This document shows, piece after piece, positions 1 to 7,919 of a DNA stretch of 64,000 nt (positions are counted from its first letter, which is position 1; the number at the start of each line of letters is the position of its first letter). The stretch lies in assembly GCF_008642275.1 (NCBI RefSeq), contig NZ_CP029189.1:4186001-4250000 (forward strand), given 5' to 3'. The DNA is from Streptomyces venezuelae. Its GTDB lineage: Bacteria > Actinomycetota > Actinomycetes > Streptomycetales > Streptomycetaceae. Both the position numbers and the translations under genes were made by a program. The notes below the pieces were generated by a model that made no database searches, was not told the DNA's origin, and worked only from the letters and a program-made list of their open reading frames with translations.

Positions 1-113
1 CCATGCGCGGCGTGCGCAAGCCCGGCGCGAAGACCATCACCTCGGCGGTCCGCGGCCAGCTCCGCGATCCCGCCACCCGTAACGAGGCCATGAGCCTGAT
101 CATGGCCCGCTGA
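1..113 (+). CDS. C-terminal end of an unidentified protein (partial)
   Basis: An open frame enters from the left edge and stops with TGA at 111-113. The visible 36-37 codons are basic and Ala/Arg-rich, ending in [10 protein letters not shown]. Codon use is normal for the window, with G or C in most third positions. The next gene starts four bases after the stop in the same direction, so the two are probably co-transcribed. The start lies outside the window or at the ATG at position 3. I do not recognise the family, and too little is visible to assign a function. Confidence 0.5.
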   Translation, partial: MRGVRKPGAKTITSAVRGQLRDPATRNEAMSLIMAR

Positions 114-117
114 GCCG

Positions 118-495
118 GTGCTCCGGCCGGCCGGCTGGGAGCCGCTGAGCGAGGACGTACGGCGGACCCTTGAGCTGTTGCTGGCCGGGGACTCGGACGA
201 CGAGAGGCGTTTCCGGGCCCAGATCCCGTACACGGTGATGCGCGCGAGCGACTGCGCGTGTCCGTGCGTGTACCTGGACGTGGACACGGACGCCGTGGCG
301 GCGGTCCCGACGGAGAAGCGGACGGCCGTGGTGGCCGGGGCCTCCCTCTGCGACGCCGACGGGGGGTACGACGGCTCGGTGTCGCTCTTCGCGGTCGACG
401 GTGCCCTCGCGGACCTGCAGTTCTGCGACTGGGAGGACGAGGGGCCGGGCGGCCGCAGGCTCTGGGAGTGGCTGGGGTACGTGTACCCCGGTTAA
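118..495 (+). CDS. Small acidic hypothetical protein, 125 aa
   Basis: This 125-residue protein starts at GTG 118, four bases after the preceding stop, which suggests translational coupling. It is acidic and carries a Cys pair in SDCACPCVYL near residue 45 and a C-terminal Trp/Tyr-rich stretch (LWEWLGYVYPG). No signal peptide or membrane segment is visible. Predicted content is soluble alpha/beta. I do not recognise a family. It ends against the convergent DUF3180 gene; the gap holds tandem CCCCCGGG units that could fold back and stop transcription. Confidence 0.6.
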   Translation: MLRPAGWEPLSEDVRRTLELLLAGDSDDERRFRAQIPYTVMRASDCACPCVYLDVDTDAVAAVPTEKRTAVVAGASLCDADGGYDGSVSLFAVDGALADLQFCDWEDEGPGGRRLWEWLGYVYPG

Positions 496-519
496 GCCCC
501 CGGGCCCCCGGGCCCCCGG
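496..519. terminator. GC-rich self-complementary repeat between convergent genes
   Basis: Two to three tandem copies of CCCCCGGG sit between the stop codons of the genes ending at 495 and 531. Each copy contains the palindrome CCCGGG, so the RNA can fold. A bidirectional terminator is plausible, but there is no U-run. Confidence 0.35.
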
Positions 520-530
520 CCGCCGCTCTC

Positions 531-1031
531 TCAGGCCTTCGCCGGGGCCTTGGCCGGGTCGTCGTCCTCCGGGAGCTTGAGCACGCGCTCCAGGAACAGG
601 GCGGCGGCGATGACCGCCAGGCCCGCCAGGACCGAGAAGCCGGCGTACCAGGCCTGGTCGCGGCGGGCGGGGACGTCGAGGGCGTCGGTCAGCAGGTAGA
701 CGCCCACACCCCCGTACATCCCCGCCACCAGCGCCGCCACCAGGGCACTGGCCTGGCCGAAGACCACCGCGCGGGCCGCCATCAGCGGCTCCACGCCCTT
801 GGCGCCCGGGCGGCGCTCGCGCTGCGCCTTGAGGCGGGCGCGCATGGACAGGGCCGTGGCCAGCAGCACCGCCGCGATGACGCCCAGGACGATCGGCGCG
901 GCCAGCGGAACGCCCGGCAGGGTGCCGTACGCGCTCCACAGCCGCGCGCCCGCCCAGGACAGGACCCCGGCGACCACGAAGGTGCCCGCCAGGACCCCCG
1001 GCCTCAGTTGCTTCACTAGCCCGTTCCCCAC
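531..1031 (-). CDS. DUF3180 family membrane protein, 166 aa
   Basis: A small integral membrane protein with four predicted helices: roughly residues 12-31, 43-62, 86-112 and 128-147. A basic cytoplasmic loop rich in Arg/Lys lies between helices 2 and 3. It matches the actinobacterial DUF3180 family, which is usually found just downstream of folK. It begins 38 bases after the folK stop in the same direction, so it is likely the last gene of the fol operon. The function is unknown. The start is GTG at 1031; a second GTG at 1016 is also possible. The tail is Lys/Ala/Asp-rich. Confidence 0.75.
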   Translation of the reverse strand: MGNGLVKQLRPGVLAGTFVVAGVLSWAGARLWSAYGTLPGVPLAAPIVLGVIAAVLLATALSMRARLKAQRERRPGAKGVEPLMAARAVVFGQASALVAALVAGMYGGVGVYLLTDALDVPARRDQAWYAGFSVLAGLAVIAAALFLERVLKLPEDDDPAKAPAKA

Positions 1032-1069
1032 TTCTCAGCTTCGGCGAGTAGCCGTGAACAGGCTAACGA

Positions 1070-1678
1070 CTACTCGGGGAGGTGGAGTTCCAGGTCGGTG
1101 CGCGGCGTCACGCCGGCGAGGCCGATTTCGGCCAGCAGCGCCGTGACCGGTCCGCGGCCCGGGATCTGGGCCTCCGGGTCGATGTCGTGCCAGGGGGCCA
1201 GGACGAAGGCACGCTGGTGGGCGCGCGGGTGCGGGAGGGTGAGCACCGGGTCGTCGGAGACCCGGTCGGCGTACGCGACGATGTCCACGTCGATCGTGCG
1301 CGGGCCCCAGCGCTCCTCGCGGACGCGGTCGAACGCCTCCTCGACGGCGTGCGCGCGCTCCAGGAGCGAGGACGGCGGCAGGGTGGTCTTCACGGCGACG
1401 ACCGCGTTGAGGTACGAGGGCTGCGAGCCGGGCTCGACGCCCCACGGCTCGGTCTCGTAGACGGGGGAGACGGCCTTGACCCGCATGCCGGGGGTGTCGC
1501 CGAGGGCGTCGATGGCGCCCTGGAGGGTCTCCAGCCGGTTGCCGAGGTTCGCGCCGAGCGCGATCACGGCCCATTTGGGGTTGGACAGGGTCACGTCCGC
1601 CGCGTCGACCGTCTCGACGACGGAGGCGGGTACCGGCTGGACGGTGGGGTCGCTCGGTGCGTTCAGTCCGTTGTTCAT
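1070..1678 (-). CDS. folK: 2-amino-4-hydroxy-6-hydroxymethyldihydropteridine pyrophosphokinase
   Basis: Transfers pyrophosphate from ATP to 6-hydroxymethyl-7,8-dihydropterin, the step before dihydropteroate synthase. The 202-residue protein has the N-terminal ALGANLGN motif at about residue 37, the substrate-binding stretch VYETEPWG and the HPPK signature RWGPRTIDVDIV. About 30 residues of low complexity precede the domain. The ATG at 1678 overlaps the folB stop as ATGA, so the two are probably translationally coupled. It sits third in a folP-folB-folK group read leftward. An upstream extension of the open frame runs inside folB and is rejected because of the overlap signal. Confidence 0.95.
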   Translation of the reverse strand: MNNGLNAPSDPTVQPVPASVVETVDAADVTLSNPKWAVIALGANLGNRLETLQGAIDALGDTPGMRVKAVSPVYETEPWGVEPGSQPSYLNAVVAVKTTLPPSSLLERAHAVEEAFDRVREERWGPRTIDVDIVAYADRVSDDPVLTLPHPRAHQRAFVLAPWHDIDPEAQIPGRGPVTALLAEIGLAGVTPRTDLELHLPE

Positions 1679-2043
1679 GCGCGGCTCCGGGTGATCGTGA
1701 TGGTCACGTCGTCGAAGGGGACGGTGATGGGCGCGTCCGGCTTGTGGACGACGACCTCCACCTGCGCCACCGCTTCGTGCTTGAGGCACTGCTGGGCGAT
1801 TCGCTCGGCCAGGGTTTCGATCAGGTCGACGGGCTCGCCTTGGACGACATCGACGACCTCTTCGGCTACTACCCCGTAATGCACGGTCTTCGCCAGGTCG
1901 TCTCCGGCCGCCGCGGGACGGGTGTCGAGGTGCAGCACGAGGTCGACGATGAAGGTCTGGCCCTCCTCGCGTTCCCGGGGGAAGACGCCGTGGTGCCCGC
2001 GAGCCTTGAGGCCGCGCAGCGCGACACGATCCACGCGAATCAC
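1675..2043 (-). CDS. folB: Dihydroneopterin aldolase
   Basis: Cleaves 7,8-dihydroneopterin to 6-hydroxymethyldihydropterin and glycolaldehyde. At 122 residues it has the normal family length. The visible family features are RVALRGLKARGHHGVFPRE near the N-terminus, the HYGVVAEEV stretch, the ETLAERIA helix and a VVVHKPDAPI strand with the conserved Lys-Pro. The start is GTG at 2043. Its stop overlaps the folK start. The NTF2-like gene lies between it and folP, about 120 bases upstream. Confidence 0.93.
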   Translation of the reverse strand: MIRVDRVALRGLKARGHHGVFPREREEGQTFIVDLVLHLDTRPAAAGDDLAKTVHYGVVAEEVVDVVQGEPVDLIETLAERIAQQCLKHEAVAQVEVVVHKPDAPITVPFDDVTITITRSRA

Positions 2044-2163
2044 TCCTGCTTTCGTAGGTGCTTCCGGTCCCGGGGCTCCCCGGGGCCATGGCTGCGCCGA
2101 GTGCGGTCGGCGTCGTCCGTCTTCGAATTTACCTGCGAAATAGTCCGGGTCCCGCCGGAGGGG

Positions 2164-2607
2164 TCAGGAGGCGTCCTCCTCCTCGTCGTCGTCGGACTCC
2201 GTGAGGACGGGAGAACCGTGGTGGGACCAGAGCCGCCAGCCCTCGGATGTGCGTCGGAACACATTCGTGGCGACGACCAGCTGACCGACGAGCGGGCCGA
2301 GCTCGCCGCCGTCCTCGGCGGGTCCGCCGCTGAGGATGTTCTCCGTACAGGTGACGAGGGCGGTATCGCCTATGACGGCGACTTTCGTGTCGGTGAGGAA
2401 GAACTGGATGTAGTCGGTGTGCGACATGATCAGCGCGTACGAGCGCAGAACCTCGCCGCGGCCCGAGAGCACCGGCCAGCCGGGGTGGACGCAGGAGATC
2501 TCGTCCTCCAGCCAGAGCGCCGACAGTGAGTCGAAGTCCCCCCGCTCCATTGCCTCGTAGAAGGCCGTGTTGACCTCTTCGACCGCCTCGATGTCGGTTC
2601 TGCTCAC
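2164..2607 (-). CDS. NTF2/SnoaL-like protein in the folate operon, 147 aa
   Basis: A cone-shaped NTF2-fold protein (nuclear transport factor 2 / SnoaL-like superfamily). It opens with a helical AVEEVNTAFYEAMERGDF, followed by WLEDEISCVHPGWP and the strand-rich second half typical of the fold, and ends in an acidic tail. The GTG at 2607 is chosen because GGAG lies about 7 bases ahead, and family members begin with this segment. Members of the superfamily act as small enzymes, cofactor chaperones or binding proteins. No fol-pathway reaction is known to need it, but it lies between folP and folB in the same direction, 25 bases after the folP stop. Confidence 0.82.
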   Translation of the reverse strand: MSRTDIEAVEEVNTAFYEAMERGDFDSLSALWLEDEISCVHPGWPVLSGRGEVLRSYALIMSHTDYIQFFLTDTKVAVIGDTALVTCTENILSGGPAEDGGELGPLVGQLVVATNVFRRTSEGWRLWSHHGSPVLTESDDDEEEDAS

Positions 2608-2632
2608 GGTGCTCCTTGTCGGTGGGGACGGG

Positions 2633-3505
2633 TCAGAGTGCGCCTTCCACGGCACGAGCCACTCGAACCGCGTCCGCGGTGGCCCGTACCTCGTGCACCC
2701 GTACGGCCCAGGCGCCCTGGTGGGCGGCGATCGCGGAGACGGCGGCCGTGGCCGCGTCCCGTTCGCGGGCGGGCGGCGGGGTGGTGTCGGCCCCGCCGGC
2801 CAGGACCCGGCCGAGGAAACGCTTCCTCGACGCGGCGACCAGCAGCGGGAAGCCCAGAGCGCGCAGTTCGGGCAGGTGGGCGACGAGGGCCAGATCGTGC
2901 TCGGCGTTCTTCGCGAAGCCGAGTCCGGGGTCGACGACGATCCGCTCGGGGGCGATCCCGCCGGCCACCACCGCGTCGATCCGGGTCCGCAGCTCGGCGG
3001 TGACCTCGGCGAGCACGTCGTCGTAGACGGCCAGGCTGTTCATGCCGGCGCTGAAGCCGCGCCAGTGCATCACCACGAAGGGCACCTCGGCGGCGGCGAC
3101 GGCCGGGATCATCCCGGGGTCGGCCAGTCCGCCGCTGACGTCGTTGACCAGGGCCGCGCCGGCCTCGACGGCCCGGGCGGCGACGGTCGCGCGCATGGTG
3201 TCCACGGAGACGGCGACGCCTTCGGAGGCGAGGCCGCGGACCACGGGGACGACCCGGCGCAGCTCCTCCTCCTCGTCGACCCGGGAGGCGCCGGGGCGGG
3301 TGGACTCGCCGCCGACGTCGACGAGGTCGGCGCCGTGCTCGACGAGGTCGAGGCCGCGCTTGACCGCGGCGGTGGTGTCGAACCAGCGGCCGCCGTCGGA
3401 GAAGGAGTCGGGGGTGACGTTGACGACGCCCATGACCGCGCAGCGGTCCCAGTCAGGCAGACCTGCGACCCGGCCCCTGCCGGTGGCTCCGCGCTTCGTG
3501 TTCAT
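2633..3505 (-). CDS. folP: Dihydropteroate synthase
   Basis: Condenses 6-hydroxymethyldihydropterin pyrophosphate with p-aminobenzoate. This is the sulfonamide target. The 290-residue TIM-barrel protein carries both family signatures: GVVNVTPDSFSDGG at residues 26-39 and VDVGGESTRPGA further on. LVNDVSGG and the C-terminal SRKRFLG, whose Arg/Lys bind substrate, are also present. The ATG at 3505 is preferred over a longer frame. TACCCT ends 8 bases before the ATG and no Shine-Dalgarno is visible, so the mRNA may be leaderless. folP leads the leftward folate group and is separated from the MprF-like gene by a perfect hairpin. Confidence 0.96.
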   Translation of the reverse strand: MNTKRGATGRGRVAGLPDWDRCAVMGVVNVTPDSFSDGGRWFDTTAAVKRGLDLVEHGADLVDVGGESTRPGASRVDEEEELRRVVPVVRGLASEGVAVSVDTMRATVAARAVEAGAALVNDVSGGLADPGMIPAVAAAEVPFVVMHWRGFSAGMNSLAVYDDVLAEVTAELRTRIDAVVAGGIAPERIVVDPGLGFAKNAEHDLALVAHLPELRALGFPLLVAASRKRFLGRVLAGGADTTPPPARERDAATAAVSAIAAHQGAWAVRVHEVRATADAVRVARAVEGAL

Positions 3506-3537
3506 AGGTCCAAGGGTAGGGCTGACCTGGATACGAC

Positions 3538-3570
3538 AGGGCCCCGGCGGCTCGCGACCGCCGGGGCCCT
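3538..3570 (-). terminator. 13-bp hairpin terminator after the MprF-like gene
   Basis: A perfect inverted repeat, AGGGCCCCGGCGG and its complement around a 7-base loop, lies between the MprF-like stop (3590) and the folP start (3505). There is no clear U-run, as is common in Streptomyces. It probably insulates folP from the upstream gene. Confidence 0.8.
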
Positions 3571-3589
3571 GGACGGGCACGTGCGAGGG

Positions 3590-5437
3590 CTACGCCGCCT
3601 GGACCTCGCGCTCCGCCTGCTTGGGCACGGCCGTCATGTGGGTGTGCGTGCAGGTGCGCACCGGCTTGGGACGGCGGCGGCTGGCGAAGAGCCGGGGCAG
3701 GGCCACCGTGACGAAGCCCTCGGCCTGCATCACGGCGAAGCCGATGCGGGGCAGGTCGCGGCTGTTGCGGTAGACCATGAAGCGCGGCTCCCAGCGGGGG
3801 CGGAACTTCTCGTTGAACTTGTAGAGCGACTCGATCTGGAACCAGCGGGAGAGGAAGACCAGCAGGCCGCGCCACATCCGCAGGACCGGGCCGGCGCCGA
3901 TCTTCTCGCCGCGGGCGAGGGCCGCGCGGAACATCGCGAAGTTCAGCGAGACCTTCTCGATCTTCAGCTCGGGAGCGGCCTGCAGGGAGGCGACGATCAG
4001 CAGCTCGTTCATGCCGGGGTCGGCGGCGCGGTCGCGGCGCATCAGCTCCAGCGACATGCCGTCCTTGCCCCACGGCACGAAGTGCAGGACGGCCTTCAGG
4101 TCGCCGAACGGGCTGGTGTCGCCCTCCTCGACGCGGTGCGCGGTGGCGATGAAGCAGTCGCCGTCGCCCTCCTCGCCGACCCGGCCCAGAGCCATCGAGA
4201 AGCCGCGCTCGGTGTCGGTGCCGCGCCAGGCCTCGGCCGCGCCGCGGACCCGCTCCAGCTCCTCGTCGGTCAGCTCGCTGACGCGGCGGACCTGGGTGGT
4301 GTAGCCGTTGCGCTCGATGCGCTTCACCATCTGGCGGACATTGCGCATGGGACGGCCCGCGAGGGAGAAGTCTTTGACATCGACAATCGCCTCGTCACCC
4401 AGCTCCAGGGCGTCCAGACCGGTCTCGCGGGTCCAGACCTCGCCACCGGTCTCGCTGCAGCCCACGACGGCCGGGGTCCACGAGTGGGCCTTGGCCTCCT
4501 CCATGAACCGCTCGATCGCGCCCGGCCAGGCCTCGACGTCGCCGATGGGGTCGCCGGAGGCGAGCATCACGCCGGACACGACGCGGTAGGTGACGGCGGC
4601 CTTGCCGCTGGGGGAGAAGACGACGGCCTTGTCGCGGCGGAGCGCGAAGTGGCCGAGCGAGTCGCGGCCGCCGTGCTTGGCGAGCAGCTCGCGCAGCTTG
4701 TCCTCGTCGTCGGAGGTGAGCCGGGCGGCCGGGTGCTCGGGGCGGAAGGCCAGGTACATGGTGGTGAGCGCGGTCAGCATGCCGAGCGCACCGAGCGAGT
4801 AGCCGACGGTCCAGGAGACCGTGCCCGCGTAGTCGACGGGGCCCTCGAAGCCGAAGAGGCCGTAGACGACGTGCGTGATCTGCTCGTAGAGGCCCGGGTT
4901 GCCGACCACGCGGTTCGGGTGGACGTTCACGATGAGCAGGCCGAGCCCGATGGAGCCGGCGCTCATCAGTACGAAGTTGGCGAGCGCCTTCCAGCGGCTG
5001 CGCGGGTCGGGCAGCGCCTTGAATTCACTCTGGTGGCGCAGCATCAGCGCGAAGAGCACCGCCGCGATGATCACGCCGGGGATCGAGTGCCGGTAGAGGA
5101 ACTGCGCCACGGCGCCGGCGGGCAGCAGTACGACCGCCGCCCGCCAGGCCCGGCGCTTGCGCCGCTTGAGGCCGTGCGCGAGCAGCAGGAGCAGTACGCC
5201 CGCGCTGATGGCGAGGGCCGCTGCGAAGGGGCCGAACACCGGCAGCACCTCGGCGACCGCGTGGATCCGGCTGTGCCGGAAGCGCGGGAACACCCCTGCC
5301 GCGATGTCCAGAAGGCCGACGATCATGACGGCCGTACCTACCAGGCCGGGCACCGACTCCGGCTGTGGGCCTCGGAGGATTCGGCGGACCCTGCTCGGAA
5401 CCTGTCCCGACTTATCGCCATCTATCCTGCTAGACAT
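3590..5437 (-). CDS. MprF-like phosphatidylglycerol lysyltransferase-domain membrane protein
   Basis: A 615-residue protein with about six or seven N-terminal membrane helices (residues 30-235), followed by a cytoplasmic DUF2156/phosphatidylglycerol aminoacyltransferase domain of double GNAT fold. That domain includes ASGDPIGD, GDEAIVDVKDFSL and the SLNFAMFRA segment near residue 505. MprF-type enzymes move an amino acid from aminoacyl-tRNA to phosphatidylglycerol, which lowers surface charge. Mycobacterial LysX fuses this to a lysyl-tRNA synthetase domain. That part is absent here, so the protein must use a tRNA charged elsewhere or a different acyl donor. Transcribed away from the hydrolase at 5590. 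Confidence 0.85.
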   Translation of the reverse strand: MSSRIDGDKSGQVPSRVRRILRGPQPESVPGLVGTAVMIVGLLDIAAGVFPRFRHSRIHAVAEVLPVFGPFAAALAISAGVLLLLLAHGLKRRKRRAWRAAVVLLPAGAVAQFLYRHSIPGVIIAAVLFALMLRHQSEFKALPDPRSRWKALANFVLMSAGSIGLGLLIVNVHPNRVVGNPGLYEQITHVVYGLFGFEGPVDYAGTVSWTVGYSLGALGMLTALTTMYLAFRPEHPAARLTSDDEDKLRELLAKHGGRDSLGHFALRRDKAVVFSPSGKAAVTYRVVSGVMLASGDPIGDVEAWPGAIERFMEEAKAHSWTPAVVGCSETGGEVWTRETGLDALELGDEAIVDVKDFSLAGRPMRNVRQMVKRIERNGYTTQVRRVSELTDEELERVRGAAEAWRGTDTERGFSMALGRVGEEGDGDCFIATAHRVEEGDTSPFGDLKAVLHFVPWGKDGMSLELMRRDRAADPGMNELLIVASLQAAPELKIEKVSLNFAMFRAALARGEKIGAGPVLRMWRGLLVFLSRWFQIESLYKFNEKFRPRWEPRFMVYRNSRDLPRIGFAVMQAEGFVTVALPRLFASRRRPKPVRTCTHTHMTAVPKQAEREVQAA

Positions 5438-5589
5438 CGCTTCCCGTTGCTCCGCGAGAGATCATGTGGCCGAAGGCCGCGACAGCCTCCGGTGTGTGGT
5501 GCGTCCCTTAGGACGACATCGACGAGGAGCGGGTTCACTCTTTCGTCGGAAAAAAACAGTCCTGCCACCAGAAAGTCGACTGACTGCTC

Positions 5590-6699
5590 ATGGGTCTCAC
5601 CAGTAATACGGTTCTGGCGCTGGCCATCCTCGCCGGTGTGCTGCTCTTCGCGGCCACGGTGTGGTTCTGGCCGAAGCTCTCGGGCCGCACCTGGCGCGCG
5701 TTCGCCGGCCGGATCGGTCTGCTGCTGGCGACCCAGCTGGCGCTGTTCTCGGCTGTGGGGCTGGCGGCTAACAAGTCGTTCCTCTTCTACGGTTCCTGGG
5801 CCGACCTGCTCGGTCAGGAGACGTCCATGGGCAAGGTCGTCGACCACTCGATGAGCAGCAAGGACATCAAGGTCGTCGACAAGCAGAAGCTGGACGTACC
5901 CGGTGGCGCCAAGCCCCAGGTCGGTGGTCAGATCCTGAAGGTTGCCATAACCGGGCAGAAGTCGAAGATAACGAGCCCCGGCTACGTCTGGCTCCCGCCG
6001 GAGTACTTCCAGCCCCAGCACAAGGACCAGAACTTCCCCGCGTCCATCGTCCTGACGGGCTACCCGGGCACCGCCGAGAACCTCATCAAAGGGCTCGACT
6101 ACCCCATGAAGGCCTTCAGCCTGTCCAAGTCGGGCAAGATGAAGCCGATGATCCTGGTCATGCTGCGCCCGACCGTGGCGCCGCCGCGTGACACCGAGTG
6201 CGTCGACATACCCGGTGGCCCGCAGACCGAGACCTTCTTCGGGGTGGACCTCCCGCAGGCCATCCAGGACACCTTCCGGGTCGGCAAGAAGCCCCAGAAC
6301 ATGGGCTTCATCGGCAACTCCACGGGCGGCTACTGCGCTCTGAAGATCGCCGCGCACTACCCGCAGACCTTCGGCGCCGCCGCGGGTCTGTCCGCGTACT
6401 ACGAGGCCCCGGACGACCCGACGACCGGTGACCTGTTCCACGGGGACGAGAAGCTGAAGAAGCGTGCGGACGTGCTGCACAGCATCGAGCACAAGAAGCC
6501 GACCGGTACGTCCTTCCTCGTGACCAGCAGCGAGAAGGGCGAGCCGAACCTCGCCGACACCCGGAAGTTCATCAAGAAGGTGCAGGGCCCGGACCGGGTC
6601 TCGTCCATCATCCTCGACAGCGGTGGCCACAACTTCAACACGTGGCGACGTGAGATCCCGCCGATGCTGATGTGGATGAGCGGCCGCATCGAGGCCTGA
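5590..6699 (+). CDS. Membrane-anchored alpha/beta hydrolase (esterase D / antigen 85-like)
   Basis: A 369-residue protein with two N-terminal membrane helices (about residues 5-27 and 38-60). An extracytoplasmic alpha/beta-hydrolase domain of the putative-esterase family follows, the family that includes antigen 85 mycolyltransferases. The nucleophile elbow is GNSTGG (Ser near residue 240), and the catalytic His lies in SGGHNFNTW near the C-terminus. An Asp/Glu member of the triad is probable in between. A cell-surface esterase or acyl transferase is inferred; the substrate is unknown. It is divergent from the MprF-like gene, so the pair could share a role at the envelope. A convergent terminator follows. 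Confidence 0.85.
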   Translation: MGLTSNTVLALAILAGVLLFAATVWFWPKLSGRTWRAFAGRIGLLLATQLALFSAVGLAANKSFLFYGSWADLLGQETSMGKVVDHSMSSKDIKVVDKQKLDVPGGAKPQVGGQILKVAITGQKSKITSPGYVWLPPEYFQPQHKDQNFPASIVLTGYPGTAENLIKGLDYPMKAFSLSKSGKMKPMILVMLRPTVAPPRDTECVDIPGGPQTETFFGVDLPQAIQDTFRVGKKPQNMGFIGNSTGGYCALKIAAHYPQTFGAAAGLSAYYEAPDDPTTGDLFHGDEKLKKRADVLHSIEHKKPTGTSFLVTSSEKGEPNLADTRKFIKKVQGPDRVSSIILDSGGHNFNTWRREIPPMLMWMSGRIEA

Positions 6700-6745
6700 C
6701 CCGCCGCGCGCCGCCCCGGCGTGCGCACGACCGCCCGACGCTCCC

Positions 6746-6771
6746 GTGACCGGCCTCCCGAGGCCGGTCAC
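6746..6771. terminator. Bidirectional hairpin between hydrolase and opu ATPase
   Basis: An 11-bp perfect stem (GTGACCGGCCT and its complement) with loop CCCG lies between converging genes. It is followed on the plus strand by the pyrimidine-rich GCTGTTTCC. Confidence 0.8.
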
Positions 6772-6810
6772 AGCTGTTTCCGGGGCCGCCCGGCGCGCCC
6801 CCGGCAGCCC

Positions 6811-7773
6811 CTAGGCCTCCTGCAACTGGGCCCGGCGCAGCGCCCGGTGGACGCCCTCCGGGGTCAGTACGCCGACCAGCGCGCCGGATTGCGGATCCGT
6901 GACCCCGATCCGCCCCGAGTCCTCCTGCAGCAGGGCGGCGAGCGCCTCGCGCAGGGTCGCGCCCAGCTCCACCGAGGCCTCGGGGTCCTTCCCCTGCGCC
7001 GCGTCCAGGTCGGCCGCCTCGACCGCGGTGACCGCGAGCCGCTTGAGCCCCCGGTCGGCGCCGACGAAGGAGGCCACGTAGTCGGTGGCGGGCGCCCCGA
7101 GCACCGCCGCCGGGCGGGCGAACTGCTCGATGGTTCCGGTTCCGTAGACCGCGATGCGGTCGCCGAGCCGGATCGCCTCCTCCAGGTCGTGCGTGACCAG
7201 CAGGATCGTCTTGCGCACCGTCTTCTGCAGGGTCAGGAACTCGTTCTGCAGCCGCTCGCGCACCACCGGGTCCACCGCGCCGAACGGCTCGTCCATCAGC
7301 AGCACCGGCGGATCGGCGGCGAGCGCGCGGGCCACGCCGACGCGCTGGCGCTGCCCGCCGGACAGCTGCTCCGGGTACCGGCCGCCGTACACGGCCGGGT
7401 CCAGACCGACCAGTTCCAGCAGTTCGGCGGCCCGGGCGCGGGCCCGGGCCTTCGGGGTGCCGATCAGCTGCGGCACGGTCGCCGTGTTCTCCAGCACCGT
7501 CTTGTGCGGGAACAGCCCGACCTGCTGGATGACGTACCCGATGCGGCGGCGCAGCTCGACGGGATCGGCGGCCGCGATGTCCTCGCCGTTCAGCAGGATC
7601 CGGCCGGAGGTGGGGTCGATCAGCCGGTTGACCATCTTCATCGTGGTCGTCTTGCCGCAGCCGGACGGTCCCACGAGCGTGACCAGCTCCCCCTCCGCCA
7701 CCTCGAAGGACAGGTCCTCGACGGCTGTCGTCCCGTCGGGGTAGCGCTTGGTCACGTGCTCGAATCGGATCAC
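6811..7773 (-). CDS. Osmoprotectant (glycine betaine/choline/carnitine) ABC importer, ATPase subunit
   Basis: A 320-residue ATPase of the OpuCA/ProV type. Walker A GPSGCGKT is at residues 35-42, followed by a Q-loop (VIQQVGLFPH), the ABC signature LSGGQRQR, Walker B VLLMDEPFGAVD and the switch His in THDLEEA. A C-terminal extension of about 90 residues ends in a CBS-like segment (IGVTDPQSGALVGVLTPEG), as in osmosensing OpuCA. The start is GTG at 7773, with GGAAAG upstream. It is divergently transcribed from the two permeases and the binding lipoprotein, so the 146-base gap should hold control for both directions. Confidence 0.93.
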   Translation of the reverse strand: MIRFEHVTKRYPDGTTAVEDLSFEVAEGELVTLVGPSGCGKTTTMKMVNRLIDPTSGRILLNGEDIAAADPVELRRRIGYVIQQVGLFPHKTVLENTATVPQLIGTPKARARARAAELLELVGLDPAVYGGRYPEQLSGGQRQRVGVARALAADPPVLLMDEPFGAVDPVVRERLQNEFLTLQKTVRKTILLVTHDLEEAIRLGDRIAVYGTGTIEQFARPAAVLGAPATDYVASFVGADRGLKRLAVTAVEAADLDAAQGKDPEASVELGATLREALAALLQEDSGRIGVTDPQSGALVGVLTPEGVHRALRRAQLQEA

Positions 7774-7919
7774 ACGACCATCTTTCCGTACGACGGCCGC
7801 CGATATGTGAATGGCGTGTTGCCCCACTGCGAAGGAATCCGGCCATCGAGGGCCGTGGGGGTTAGGGTCGCTGTGACGGGTGAGCATGAAGACGTGCGTT
7901 CGAATGACGGGGGAGGGGC

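Noticed and set aside
2567..5854. Very long antisense open frame over folP and the MprF-like gene
   Set aside because: A high-GC shadow frame with no ribosome site and no recognisable domain; the opposite strand has real genes with strong motifs.
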